Positions 50,524 through 60,032 of a stretch of DNA of 64,000 nt are shown one piece after another. The notes under the pieces were generated by a model. That model searched no databases. It worked only from the letters and a program-made list of their open reading frames with translations, and was not told the origin of the DNA. The DNA is taken from contig CAVOYT010000013.1 in NCBI GenBank assembly GCA_963700745.1, positions 434,001-498,000 of the forward strand, written 5' to 3'. The translations under genes were made by a program, and so were the position numbers. This stretch comes from UBA10649 sp963700745 (GTDB taxonomy: Bacteria > Actinomycetota > Actinomycetes > S36-B12). The first letter of the stretch is position 1; each line of letters opens with the position of its first letter.

Positions 50524-52391
50524 CTAGCCCGCCCAGGTGCGTCCCCACCCGCGGGGGTAGAGCGTGGCACGGGGTGGGGATCCCGCGGCGGGAACCGCGA
50601 CCGGAAGCACACCGGGGGTTCGTCCACCCATCAAGGCTTCCGCGACGGCATCGAGGTTCGTCGGCGCGTATCCGTAGGTCGTAGCCACCGCTGCCGCCCC
50701 GTCGGCCCATGCGGCGTCGTAGGGGCCGTTCACCGGGACCACGATCACGGGGACGCCGGTCGCGATCAAGCGACGGATCAGCCGCTGCTGACCGGCGTCG
50801 GCGAACACGTTGTACGTCAGCAGGACCACCGCGGACGTTTGTCGGGCTGCAGAGACGGCACCGGTGATGACGCTCTCGTCCGCTCCGAACCCGGTCACCA
50901 TGCTCGGTCGTCTGCAGCCCACGCGCGCTCAGCGCCGCGGTCATCGCCGGCACGGCAGTTGACCCAGTGCCGGCCACGAGGATCCGGCCCGTCGTGCCGC
51001 TCAGCGGGGCTACGGCGCCATCCGGCGCGATCAGGGTCACCGAATCCAGGGCGATCCGGTCCATCTCGGCCAGGTGATCCGCCGCCCCGACCGTTGCCGC
51101 AACGTCCGGCAGCGTGCCGCGCCAGGGTGGGTCGAGCATTCCCGCATTCATCTTCATCTGCAGGATGCGACGCACCGAGCGATCAAGGCGCTCGCGGGTC
51201 ACGGTGCCGTCCCTGACGGCCACCCGCATCGCCTTGATCGCCGCAGGCAGGTTGACCGGCATCAGCAGCATGTCGTTGCCGGCCACGAACGCGTCGACGA
51301 CGACGCGTCGTTGCGGGATCGCGCTCAGGGCGGCCGCCTGCAGCGAGTCGGTGATGACGGCTCCGCGGAATCCCAGTTCCTGGCGCAGGATGCGAGTGAC
51401 CACCTTGCGCGACAGGCTCGTGGGGCGGTCGGACCCGACGAGCTTCGGGGCGACGAGGTGGGCGGTCAGGACGGCCTCGACACCAGAGTCGATGGCCGCG
51501 GAGAACGCCGGGAAGTCGCGGTTCCGGAACTGTGCTGCGGTCTGGGCGGAACGGGCGATGCCGAAATCGCTGTTCGCCTTCGAGCTGCCCAGACCCGGGA
51601 AGTGCTTCACTGCCGACGCCACGCCGCCGGCGCGCTGGCCCTGTACAGCCGATCGCACGAAGACAGCGACCTTCTCCGGGTCGTCCCCGAAGCTCCGTGC
51701 CCCGTCCACCTGGTTGTACGGCAGCGTGTTGACGTCCGCCACGGGAGCGAGATTCCAGTTGATGCCGAGTGACCGCATCTCCTGCGCCATGATCCTTCCG
51801 GCTTCGATAGGCGTTGTTCGGATCCTCGGTCGCACCGACCGCCATGTTGCCCGGGGAGATGCTCGCGGGAGCGTTCAACCGCCAGACGGTTCCGCCCTCC
51901 TGATCGATGGAGATCGAGAGCGGGACTCCGGCGCCGCTGTCGATCGCGACGTCCTGAAGCTCACCGGAGAGCGCCGCCAACTGCGTTGGTGAGGACACGT
52001 TCGCGCTGAAGTAGACGACGCCACCCACGTTGTACGTTCTCACCGCCTCGGCCGCAGTGGCGACGCCGAGCGCCTTCATGTTGGCGGCGGTGCTGCTCCC
52101 GTCGGCCTCAGTCGCCGTCGTTCCCGCGAAGGACACGACGAACAGCTGGCCGATCTTCTCGTCCAGCGACATGCCGGCCAGGATCCGGTCGATGCGCTGG
52201 TCGTCCGATCCAGTCGGAGAGTTGGCCGCTGCGGCCGACGACGGCGCGTTCACGGCTGCCGCAGCGTCGGAGCCGTCGCCGGACGTCCCGGAGTTCGACC
52301 ACGGCGAAGCGACGACGAGAATCGGAACGCCGACGACCACGCCGAGAGCCAGGGCGGCTATGGCCACCCGTTTCGTCGCCAACGCGAACAT
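50524..52391 (-). CDS. Glycoside hydrolase family 3 protein, two frameshifts
   Basis: An exported or membrane-anchored GH3 enzyme of about 620 residues: an N-terminal hydrophobic segment (VAIAALALGVVVGVPILVVA), a low-complexity linker, then the barrel with SLDEKIGQLFVVSFAGTTAT, PLSISIDQEGGTVWRLNAP, SAVKHFPGLGSSKANSDFGI and GAVITDSLQAAALSAIPQRR carrying the likely nucleophile Asp. A second domain with VVLLTYNVFADAGQQRLIRR follows. The frame changes near 51815 and 50920, each fitting one extra base. The loop after KHFPG lacks the DSH of NagZ, so beta-N-acetylglucosaminidase activity of that type is doubtful. Confidence 0.82.
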
Positions 52392-52399
52392 ACGTCGTG

Positions 52400-52405
52400 A
52401 TGCTA
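52400..52405 (-). promoter_or_regulatory. -10 hexamer (TAGCAT) of the GH3 gene
   Basis: On the minus strand TAGCAT ends 8 nt before ATG 52391. Confidence 0.4.
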
Positions 52406-52421
52406 GCCCCGCCGGCGCGGA

Positions 52422-52427
52422 TAGCCT
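52422..52427 (+). promoter_or_regulatory. -10 hexamer (TAGCCT) of the first FUSC gene
   Basis: TAGCCT ends 6 nt before ATG 52434; it faces the GH3 hexamer across only 16 bases. Confidence 0.5.
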
Positions 52428-52433
52428 CTGTGC

Positions 52434-53572
52434 ATGGCTCAGTCGCATGACACGGACGACCTCCTGCCTGACCTGGGCCTGGCGGATGTGATGCGGCAGC
52501 GGCCCGCAGGGATCGGTTCGCTACGCATGATCATCCGCGTCGCCGTTGCCGTCACCGTCTCCTGGGCGATTGCCGTGGCGTTCTCCCAGAGCACCTTGGG
52601 CATCTTCGCGCCGATCACCACTCTGATCGTCGTGCAATCCTCGCCGTGGAGCACTCTGGGAGTCTCGGTCCAGCGCATCCTGGGGACGGGCCTGGGCGTC
52701 TTGGCCGCGTCACTGTGGGTCAACGCGGTCGGGTTGACGTGGTGGTCGTTCCTCATCGGCGTCCTGGCCGCCCTGCTCGTGGCCAGGGCGCTGCCGTGGT
52801 CCCTCGGCGGACAGCTCCAGATCCCGATCGCGGTCGTGTTCGTGCTCGCGATCGGCGCGGGCAGCCTCGCACCCGACATGTGGCGGGTGATCGACGTGAT
52901 CATCGGTGGTCTCGTCGGCATCGCGGCCGTCTTCGTCTTCCCGCCCCGACCACGTCCAGGAGCCTTCGACTCCGCGGTTGAGGTATACCGCGACGCGATC
53001 ATCGAGACCCTGCGCAGCGTGGGACGCGAGTCGGGATCACTTCCGGCAGCCATTGGTTGACGACGACGTGCACGACTTCGTGATCGAGAGCCGTCGCCTC
53101 CGCAGCCTTGCCGAAGACTCCCGGACTCGAACTGGTGCAACTCGTCGAGAGCAGCCACTTCAACATGCGTGCGGCCGGAGTGGCAGACGGCACGACGTTG
53201 AGGGCGACGCGGCTGCGGCGTCTCAGCGCCATCGGGCTGCAGGTGCGCGGCATCGTGGGAGCCGCGAACCGGCTCTACGACCACGACGGACCCCCCGCCA
53301 TCCTGGTCGCGGCGGACTTCCGGGCACTCATCGAGCAAGAGGCGGAGCTCATGGAGACGGTCCTCGGAAGCCCGGGCCAGCCGCTCGCCGGAACCGACCG
53401 GACCGCCGCCGACCAGCGTGACCGCGAACTCCAGGCGGCGCTGCGCGAGACAGCGGATGCCGTGGCAGCGGAGCACGGGGGAGTGGGCGGGGTTCTGGAG
53501 TCGATCGCCCTGCTCGGCAGGCTCGATCACGTGCGCGCGCAGCTCGCGGACTATCCGTCGTGGGACGACTGA
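52434..53572 (+). CDS. FUSC/aromatic acid exporter-like membrane protein, two frameshifts
   Basis: An approximately 378-residue protein with an N-terminal membrane domain of about six helices (MIIRVAVAVTVSWAIAVAFS, APITTLIVVQSSPWSTLGVS, RILGTGLGVLAASLWVNAVG, VIDVIIGGLVGIAAVFVFPP), the FUSC pattern of aromatic-acid and fusaric-acid efflux proteins. A cytoplasmic helical domain follows. Near 53050 and 53115 the frame changes, each as one extra base, joining DDDVHDFVIESRRLRSLAED and LELVQLVESSHFNMRAAG. The C-terminus ends LADYPSWDD. The substrate is unknown. Confidence 0.8.
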
Positions 53573-53686
53573 ACCCGATTGCTCGGTCGAGCGCAGATCT
53601 CAGCCGGCCCTCGTCAGAATCAACCCCTTCGACCCCGCCAGTTGTCGAGCGCGGTAGCGTCGCCCATCTTCCTGATAGGGGGCATC

Positions 53687-55335
53687 GTGATCAGCGCAGC
53701 CGAATTGACCGAACTTCCGATCTTCGCCGACCTCGGCGCCGACGACCTGGCCTTCCTCGCGCGGTCGGTCGAGGACGTGCGGCTCGTCGAGGGAGAGTAT
53801 GCGGGCCACGAAGGCGAGGAGAGAGCCCTCTTCGTCATCGTGGAAGGCCGAACCGAACTGACCAAAGTCGTTCACGGCGTCGAGACGGTCATCGCGATCC
53901 GCCTGCCCGGGGAACTGGCCGGCGAGGTCCCCATGACGTTCAGCACGCCCCTGCCCGCCAGCATCCGGGCCGTCGAGCCGTCACGCCTGCTCAAGCTCAG
54001 TGTTGCCGTCTTCTACAACCTGGCGGCACGGGCCCCACAGGTCTCTGCGACGGTGGCGGCCGCGGCGCTCGAACGTATGGAGATGCTTCGGGAGGCGGCC
54101 CTTCGGCCCCTGCAACCCGCCATCCGGGTCTTCGGATCGCCGCAGGACCCCAGCGTCCGCGCGATCGAGGCCTTCCTCCATCGCAACCGGATCCTCTACG
54201 AGTCAGTCGCTCCGGAGCCAACCGCAGGCGCCGAAGGCGCCGAAGGCGATGCTTCGGGCGGATCAGCCGTCGTGGAGGCGTCGGACGGTACCCGCCTTGT
54301 CGCGCCGACCAGCAGGGAGCTCGCGCGATTGGCGGGCCTCTCCGTCGCTCCCGAGTGGCAGACCTATGACGTGGTGATCGTGGGTGGCGGCCCTGCCGGG
54401 CTCGCGGCCGCCGTCAACGGCGCCTCGGAGGGACTGCGCACGGTCATCGTGGAGAAATTCGCGCCCGGGGGACAGGCAGGGACATCGACCCGGATCGAGA
54501 ACTATCTCGGTTTCCCCGTCGGCGTCAGTGGAGATGACCTCGCCAGCAACGCTCTGAAGCAGGCGAAGCGGCTCGGCGCGGAGGTCGTCGTGACTCGTGA
54601 CGTCGTCCGCCTCGACCCGACCACCCTCAGCGTGGGCCTTGACGGAGGTGGGGTACTCGGGCGAAGTCCGTGATCATTGCCTCTGGCGTCGAGTGGCGAC
54701 GCCTGGGCAGCGGTTCCGTGGACCGCCTCTTGGGGTCGGGTGTCTACTACGGCGCGGCTCGGAGCGACGCCGCTTTGACTCAGGGGCAGGATGTTTTCCT
54801 GATCGGGGCGGGAAACTCCGCCGGCCAGGCCGCCCTCTTCTTCTCCAGGCATGCGAAGTCCGTCACGCTCGTCGTGCGCGCAGAGTCGCTGACGTCGAGC
54901 ATGTCCCAGTACCTCATCGACCAGATCGCGACGAAGTCGAACATCCGAGTCGCGACCAGGTCGGAGGTCGTGAGCGTGCACGGAGAAGATCAACTCGAGG
55001 CAATTGACATCGTCGACCGCCGCACCGGATCGGTCGCCCGGCAGGAGACGTCAGCCCTCTTCGTCCTCATCGGCGCCGACGCCGTCACCGGCTGGCTGCC
55101 GCAAGAGATTGATCGCGACGAGAACGGATTCATCCTCACTGGTGGTGACATACAGATGGGGGGTCGATGGACCGCGACCCGCCCCGCGTTCGCACTCGAG
55201 ACCAGCGTCGAGGGCGTGTTCGCCGTGGGAGACGTCAGGGCCGGGTCCGTCAAGCGGGTCGCCGCCGCGGTGGGCGAGGGCGGGATGGCGATCGCCTACG
55301 TCCACCGGCACTTGACGGCGACCGCCAACGCCTGA
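53687..55335 (+). CDS. CNB-domain FAD-dependent oxidoreductase (thioredoxin reductase-like), one frameshift
   Basis: About 549 residues: an N-terminal cyclic-nucleotide-binding fold (LPIFADLGADDLAFLARSVE to SRLLKLS, residues 9-105), a linker, then a two-domain flavoprotein with FAD motif YDVVIVGGGPAGLAAAVNGA, GGQAGTSTRIENYLGFPVGV and NADPH motif DVFLIGAGNSAGQAALFFSR. The late FAD motif is VEGVFAVGDVRAGSVKRVAA. Where thioredoxin reductase has CATC, this protein reads VYYGAARSDA, so no redox disulfide exists. The CNB phosphate-binding Arg is replaced (TPLPAS). Near 54655 the frame loses one base. GTG 53687 follows AGGGGG. Confidence 0.85.
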
Positions 55336-55466
55336 GCTGCCAGGCGAGCGACGGGATCTTCGGCACGCAGGCGAGTCAGCCCCGAACAACGCCATCCGCG
55401 TGCCGAATGCTCGCCCGGCACCGCAACGGCAGGTGTACTGTGCGCGGATACTGGAGGGTGGCCACG

Positions 55467-55946
55467 ATGTCAGATGGATCGCGAGCCGAGACGATGCACA
55501 TGCTCGCCAGCACGCCGCTGTTCGCCGGTCTGACGAAGCGGCAGCTCACTGCGGTCGCCAAAGTGGTGGATCACCAGGCCTACGAGCCCGGCGCTGTTCT
55601 CGTCAGGGAGCAGGAGGAGGTCCAACGGCTCATCATCATCCGAAGTGGCACTGCCGCAGTCACAAGAAGAGGCGTGGTCTCCACGGAGGGTGGGGGAGTT
55701 CAGCAAGGAGCAAGTCGTCGGCTCGGCACCGTCGGACCGGGCGACGTCGTGGGAGAGCTGTCGCTCATCGACGGAAAGCTGGCATCCGCTTCCGTCGTGG
55801 CCGAGAGTCCCCTGGAGGCGCTGCTGCTCTACCGGACGAGGTTCAGGAAGCTGCTGAGTTCGATGCCCGAGCTATATCCCCGCCTCCTCGTCGGGATGGC
55901 CGGACGGATCCGGGAGATCAGTCATCGCAACGACGTCATTGGCTGA
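55467..55946 (+). CDS. Stand-alone cyclic-nucleotide-binding-fold protein
   Basis: A 159-residue protein consisting of a single CNB domain: STPLFAGLTKRQLTAVAKVV, YEPGAVLVREQEEVQRLIII and the phosphate-cassette position GDVVGELSLIDGKLASASVV. The canonical Arg of the PRSAT segment is Ala here, so cAMP binding in the usual manner is doubtful. No DNA-binding helix-turn-helix follows, so it is not a CRP-type transcription factor. ATG 55467 has GGAGGG upstream. It stands between the CNB-flavoprotein and a second FUSC gene. Confidence 0.8.
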   Translation: MSDGSRAETMHMLASTPLFAGLTKRQLTAVAKVVDHQAYEPGAVLVREQEEVQRLIIIRSGTAAVTRRGVVSTEGGGVQQGASRRLGTVGPGDVVGELSLIDGKLASASVVAESPLEALLLYRTRFRKLLSSMPELYPRLLVGMAGRIREISHRNDVIG

Positions 55947-56063
55947 CGTACGTTCGATGGTCCTGCCCGACGACTGGCACCGGCACACGACCGGCGCAGG
56001 CTCATGCACACTGCTTCGGCGAAGGAGCCCGCGCAGAAGTACCTGAGGGGCTGAGATGTCCTA

Positions 56064-57068
56064 GTGAGTTCACCACACACCTCGACGTCCAAGATCATGA
56101 TCTACCTGCTGATCTTGACGGTCGTGGCCGGTTTCGCGCCCACGATGGTCTTCGGGGCCCTCGGCTGGACCTCTGTGCTCACGCTGTCGATGCTCGGTGG
56201 TCTCGCGACCATGTTGGCCACCGTGATGGGACAGGGCTGGAAGACCGGGCTCTGGCTCGCAGTTCCCTTTGCCGCCTTCACCGCGGCTGTCGTCTGGACG
56301 GCACCGTATGCACTTCTGGCAGCCCTGGTCATGGCCGCAGCAGCGTTCGCGCGGGGGTACTGCGCTACCACCGGGCTTCACAACGCCCTGATGATGTCGG
56401 TCATCTCGCTTGGCTTCATCGTCGCCCAGCCCCCCGATCCGGGTTCCGTTCTCCCGGCGCCGGTCTTCGCCGGTCTCGTCGTTCTGGCAACGTCGCTCTG
56501 GGTCACGCTTGTCGTCTTTGCCGTCCGGCGCTGGATGCACCCGATGAAGCTTGTTGCCATACCGCGCGCTCGTGCGCTGGGCTACAGCTCGGTTCTCGCC
56601 ATCATGGTCGGTGTCGCCACCTGGTTCGTCGTTCACTTCGACCTTGGTCACGCCGGCGGCTGGATAATCCTCACCATTGTCGTGGTCTTCCAGCCCTCTC
56701 TCGCGGACGGAATCAGGAAGGGCATAGAGCGCTCTGCCGGCACGCTCTTCGGATTCATCATCGCCATGGTGATAGGGCTTGTGGTCAAGGACACGGCGCT
56801 TCTCTACGTCCTGGGGATGGCCCTGATGCTCATCGCCGAGTGGCTCATGCTGTCCGGACGCCCATACTGGCAGTTCGCGACGGCCCTGACTCCCGCGATC
56901 GTCCTCGTCGATGGAGCCAACACCTCGGTGGTGCAGGTAGCAGAAGTCCGTCTCGGCGCCACCTTGATTGCGGTTGTCGCCACCATGGCGGTGATGCTCG
57001 CACTCACGCCTGTTGTCAAGCACCTGTCTGGCGGCTCCGAGCCGGTCGGCGCAGCACACAATTCGTGA
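56064..57068 (+). CDS. FUSC family membrane protein
   Basis: A 334-residue polytopic membrane protein with about ten hydrophobic segments in two blocks: IMIYLLILTVVAGFAPTMVF and GLWLAVPFAAFTAAVVWTAP in the first, and RALGYSSVLAIMVGVATWFV, GGWIILTIVVVFQPSLADGI, IERSAGTLFGFIIAMVIGLV in the second. The FQPS...IERSAGTLFG region is the FUSC signature. Sequence and length differ from the FUSC protein at 52.4 kb, so they are not recent duplicates. GTG 56064 follows GAGGGG. A role in efflux is inference. Confidence 0.82.
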   Translation: MSSPHTSTSKIMIYLLILTVVAGFAPTMVFGALGWTSVLTLSMLGGLATMLATVMGQGWKTGLWLAVPFAAFTAAVVWTAPYALLAALVMAAAAFARGYCATTGLHNALMMSVISLGFIVAQPPDPGSVLPAPVFAGLVVLATSLWVTLVVFAVRRWMHPMKLVAIPRARALGYSSVLAIMVGVATWFVVHFDLGHAGGWIILTIVVVFQPSLADGIRKGIERSAGTLFGFIIAMVIGLVVKDTALLYVLGMALMLIAEWLMLSGRPYWQFATALTPAIVLVDGANTSVVQVAEVRLGATLIAVVATMAVMLALTPVVKHLSGGSEPVGAAHNS

Positions 57069-57179
57069 GTCGGGGCGGCTGCGTCCTGGCCAAAATCACC
57101 TCAGCGGAGCAGTCTCAGGATCGGATCGCGCCGTAAGGTTCGATCTCCTTCCACCTCCGCCGAGGGGACGAGGGAACGC

Positions 57180-57207
57180 AAAATCCCCCCACTCTCGTGA
57201 GGGGATT
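57180..57207 (-). terminator. Rho-independent terminator after tRNA-Leu
   Basis: On the minus strand AATCCCCTCAC and GTGGGGGGATT pair as an 11-bp stem (one T-G wobble) around GAGA and are followed by TTTT. It begins 4 nt beyond the tRNA 3' end. Confidence 0.75.
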
Positions 57208-57210
57208 CCG

Positions 57211-57296
57211 TGTCCGAGGGGGGACTTGAACCCCCATTCCCCGTAAAGGGAACTAGCACCTCAAGCTAGCGCGTCTGCCAATTCCGCCACCCGGAC
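57211..57296 (-). tRNA. tRNA-Leu(GAG)
   Basis: An 86-nt class II tRNA. The acceptor stem pairs GTCCGGG with CTCGGAC; the anticodon arm is CTAGC-TTGAGGT-GCTAG, giving anticodon GAG for CUC/CUU leucine codons. The long variable arm (TTCCC/GGGAA) and the T arm GGGGG-TTCAAGT-CCCCC are intact. The 3' CCA is not encoded. It is transcribed leftwards and ends at an adjacent hairpin terminator. Confidence 0.95.
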
Positions 57297-57377
57297 GAGT
57301 GTGCTGGCACATCATACTCAGGCCCCCGAGGGGCAAGAAATCGGTCCGGAGTGGATGCCGAGCCCTGCGCGGCGCGG

Positions 57378-57383
57378 CAGGAT
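57378..57383 (+). promoter_or_regulatory. Possible -10 hexamer (CAGGAT) of the M20 gene
   Basis: CAGGAT ends 6 nt before ATG 57390; the same hexamer at the same distance precedes the inositol monophosphatase gene at 5357-5362. Confidence 0.35.
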
Positions 57384-57389
57384 GTTGAC

Positions 57390-58734
57390 ATGACCTCCCC
57401 CTCCGGCGCGAACGAGCTGCAGCCCCTGCCCGACGCCGAGGCGGAGGTGGTCACCCTCACTCAGGAGCTCATCCGGATCGACAGCAGCAACTGGGGTGAC
57501 TCCCCGGAGACCGTCGGCGAGGCCGAGGCGGCCGCCTACTGCGCGGACCGCCTGCGCGAGGTGGGGCTCGACCCCGAGATCATCGTGACGACGAGCGATG
57601 CCCGTCGGGCAGTGCATGTGCGCATTCCCGGAACGGATCCCGCGGCCGGTGCGCTGCTGCTGCACGGGCACATCGACGTGGTCCCGGCGATGGCGGAGGA
57701 CTGGACTCGCCCGCCCTTCGCGGCGGAGATCGCCGACGGCTTCGTCTGGGGTCGCGGGGCCGTCGACATGAAGGACATGGACGCGATGATCCTCGCGGTC
57801 GTGCGGTCGTGGGCGCGCAACGGCGTCCGCCCGCGCCGCGACGTCGTCGTCCTCTTCCTCCCTGATGAGGAGGCGGGCAGCGTGCACGGGTCCCACTGGC
57901 TCGTCGCGAACCGGCCCGACCTCTTCGAGGGCGTGACCGAGGCGGTGGGCGAGGTCGGGCGGCTTCTCGCTGACGGTGCGCGACGACCTGCGCCTGTATC
58001 CGATCCAGACGGCGGAGAAGGGGATCCGCTGGATCCGGCTGCGCGCGCGGGATCGTGCCGGGCATGGATCCATGATCCACACCGACAACGCCGTCACAGC
58101 GCTGTGCGAGGCCGTGACCAAGGTGGGCCGCTACCAGTGGCCGGTGCGCCGGACCAAGACCGTCGACGCCTTCCTGTCCGAGCTCTCCGATGCCTACGGG
58201 GTGAACCTGGCCGACGCCGAGCTCGACCAGGTGCTCGAGCACCTCGGCACGCTGGGCATGCTCGTCGGCGCGACGCTCCAGAACACGGCCAACCCGACCA
58301 TGCTGCAGGCCGGCTACAAGCACAACGTGATCCCGGGGGAGGCGGTGGCCAGCATCGACGGGCGGGTGCTGCCGGGCTACGAGGACGAGTTCGAGGAGAC
58401 CATCCGGCAGATCGTCGGCGACGCGATCAGCGTGGAGTCCGTGATCGAGGACATCGCGATCGAGGCGCCGTTCGACACTCCCACGGTCGACCTGATGGCC
58501 AGCGCCCTGCGCGCCGAGGATCCGGGCGCCCGGGCGGTGCCGTACATGATCTCCGGGGGGACCGACGCCAAGGCCTTCTCCGGCATCGGGATCGACTGCT
58601 ACGGCTTCAGCCCGCTGCGGATGCCCGCTGACCTCGACTACTGGCGCCTGTTCCACGGCGTCGACGAGCGGGTGCCGGTCGACGGGCTGATCTTCGGAGT
58701 GCGGGTGCTGGACCGCTTCCTGCGCGCCTGCTGA
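57390..58734 (+). CDS. M20/M25/M40 family metallopeptidase, one frameshift
   Basis: A dizinc amidohydrolase/peptidase of about 448 residues. Metal ligands are visible in LLLHGHIDVVPA (His, Asp), WGRGAVDMKDMDAMIL (bridging Asp) and LFLPDEEAGSVHG (catalytic Glu-Glu); the dimerisation domain contains AGHGSMIHTDNAVTAL and KHNVIPGEAVASIDGRVLPG. The last ligand region is ISGGTDAKAFSGIGIDCYGF. Near 57965 a GGG run breaks the frame; with GG it reads EVGGFSLTVRDDLRLYPIQT. The substrate, a dipeptide or N-acyl amino acid, is undetermined. Confidence 0.9.
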
Positions 58735-58770
58735 CGGTCCGCTCCGGCGCCGTGCACGGGGGACGGTCGC

Positions 58771-58968
58771 CTAGGCGGAGCGGACGAACCGGTAGACGCG
58801 TCGCCTGAGGCGCACGTGCCTGCGGCCGTCGGGCGAGAGCCGCAGGCGGTCGAGCTCCCAGTGCTCGGTCTCGGCGACGCCGGTCAGCAGCATGCGTGTC
58901 GACTCGCGCGAGGTGCCCAAGGGGAGCGCGAACTCCCGGTACTCCCAGGTCGCCGCGCGCCGCTCCAT
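58771..58968 (-). CDS. DUF5703 family protein
   Basis: A 65-residue basic protein matching DUF5703: WEYREFALPLGTSRESTRML, HWELDRLRLSPDGRRHVRLR and a terminal RRRVYRFVRSA. The family is small, actinobacterial and uncharacterised, and is usually encoded next to an M20 peptidase gene, as here. It starts 11 nt after the aldo/keto reductase stop on the same strand. Confidence 0.85.
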   Translation of the reverse strand: MERRAATWEYREFALPLGTSRESTRMLLTGVAETEHWELDRLRLSPDGRRHVRLRRRVYRFVRSA

Positions 58969-58979
58969 CGTCCCGCCCC

Positions 58980-59963
58980 CTACCGCCGCTGCGCCCAGCC
59001 GGCCTCGGGATAGCCCGCGGGCGGCGCCGACACATCATCGAGGGCGGTGAGGATCTCCTCCGGAAGCTCCAGCTCCTCCGAGGCCAGGGCCGCCACCAGT
59101 TGGTTCGACGTGCGGGCGCCCAGGATGGGAGCCACCACGCCCGGTCGATCGCGGAGCCACGCGAGGGCAACCTCCGTCGGGGACGCCCCGAGGCCCTCAG
59201 CGGCGGTCGCGAGCGCGTCGACGATCCGCCGTCCGCGCTCGTCGAGATAGGTCTGGACCCAGGATGCCGTCTCGGCATGCGCACCGCGCGAGTCGATCGG
59301 AAGGCTGTGCCGATACTTGCCCGTCAGGACGCCGCGACCCAGTGGAGACCAGGGCAGGATCCCCATGCCGAGAGCCTTCGCAGCCGGAACGACCTCGCGC
59401 TCGATACCGCGCTCAAGGAGCGAGTACTCCATCTGGGCGGTCACGAGCGGTGCCCGCCCGCCGGCCTTCTGCTGCCAGGTGGCCGCCCGCGTCATCTGCC
59501 AGCCCGAATAGTTGGAGATGCCCGCGTAGCGCACCTTGCCGCTCGCGACCGCGTCGTCCATGGCCGCGAGCGTCTCCTCCATCGGCGTCCACGGATCCCA
59601 CGCGTGCAGGTGCCACAGGTCGATCGTCTCCGTCCGGAGGCGGCGCAGGGAACCCTCCAGCGCCCGCAGGAGATGGAGCCGGGAGGTGTTGACCCGGCGA
59701 TCTGGCCCGCTGACAGACCCGGCCTTGGTCGCGATGACGAGCTCGTCGCGGATCTCGAACTCCTCGACCAGCTCACCGAGCAGGGCTTCGGCGTCGCCGT
59801 CCGCGTAGACGTCTGCCGTGTCGACCAGGGTGCCGCCGGCGTCGAGGAAGGCGGCCAGCTGATCGCGCGCCTCGTACTCGTCGGTCCCGCGGGTCCAGGT
59901 GCCCGTTCCGAGGCCGAGTCGACCGACCCACAGGCCTGATCTGCCCAGCGGCCGCAGTTCCAT
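58980..59963 (-). CDS. Aldo/keto reductase
   Basis: An NADPH-dependent oxidoreductase with a TIM barrel, 327 residues. The catalytic tetrad is visible: Asp and Tyr in LVDTADVYADG, Lys in VIATKAGS and His in DLWHLHAWDPW. Cofactor-binding segments are YAGISNYSGWQMTRA and GARTSNQLVAAL. The substrate cannot be assigned. ATG 59963 has TAGCGT 6 nt upstream. Confidence 0.92.
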   Translation of the reverse strand: MELRPLGRSGLWVGRLGLGTGTWTRGTDEYEARDQLAAFLDAGGTLVDTADVYADGDAEALLGELVEEFEIRDELVIATKAGSVSGPDRRVNTSRLHLLRALEGSLRRLRTETIDLWHLHAWDPWTPMEETLAAMDDAVASGKVRYAGISNYSGWQMTRAATWQQKAGGRAPLVTAQMEYSLLERGIEREVVPAAKALGMGILPWSPLGRGVLTGKYRHSLPIDSRGAHAETASWVQTYLDERGRRIVDALATAAEGLGASPTEVALAWLRDRPGVVAPILGARTSNQLVAALASEELELPEEILTALDDVSAPPAGYPEAGWAQRR

Positions 59964-59969
59964 GTCGGC

Positions 59970-59975
59970 ACGCTA
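59970..59975 (-). promoter_or_regulatory. -10 hexamer (TAGCGT) of the aldo/keto reductase gene
   Basis: On the minus strand TAGCGT ends 6 nt before ATG 59963. Confidence 0.5.
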
Positions 59976-60032
59976 CCTCCATCACTGGGGGCCGCGCCCT
60001 AGGCTCGCCTTGAAACCATCGGGAGGCATGAC

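Noticed and set aside
53687..55335. Annotation as thioredoxin reductase
   Set aside because: The redox-active CxxC is absent and a CNB domain is fused at the N-terminus.
55467..55946. CRP/FNR transcription factor
   Set aside because: The protein ends after the CNB domain with no helix-turn-helix.
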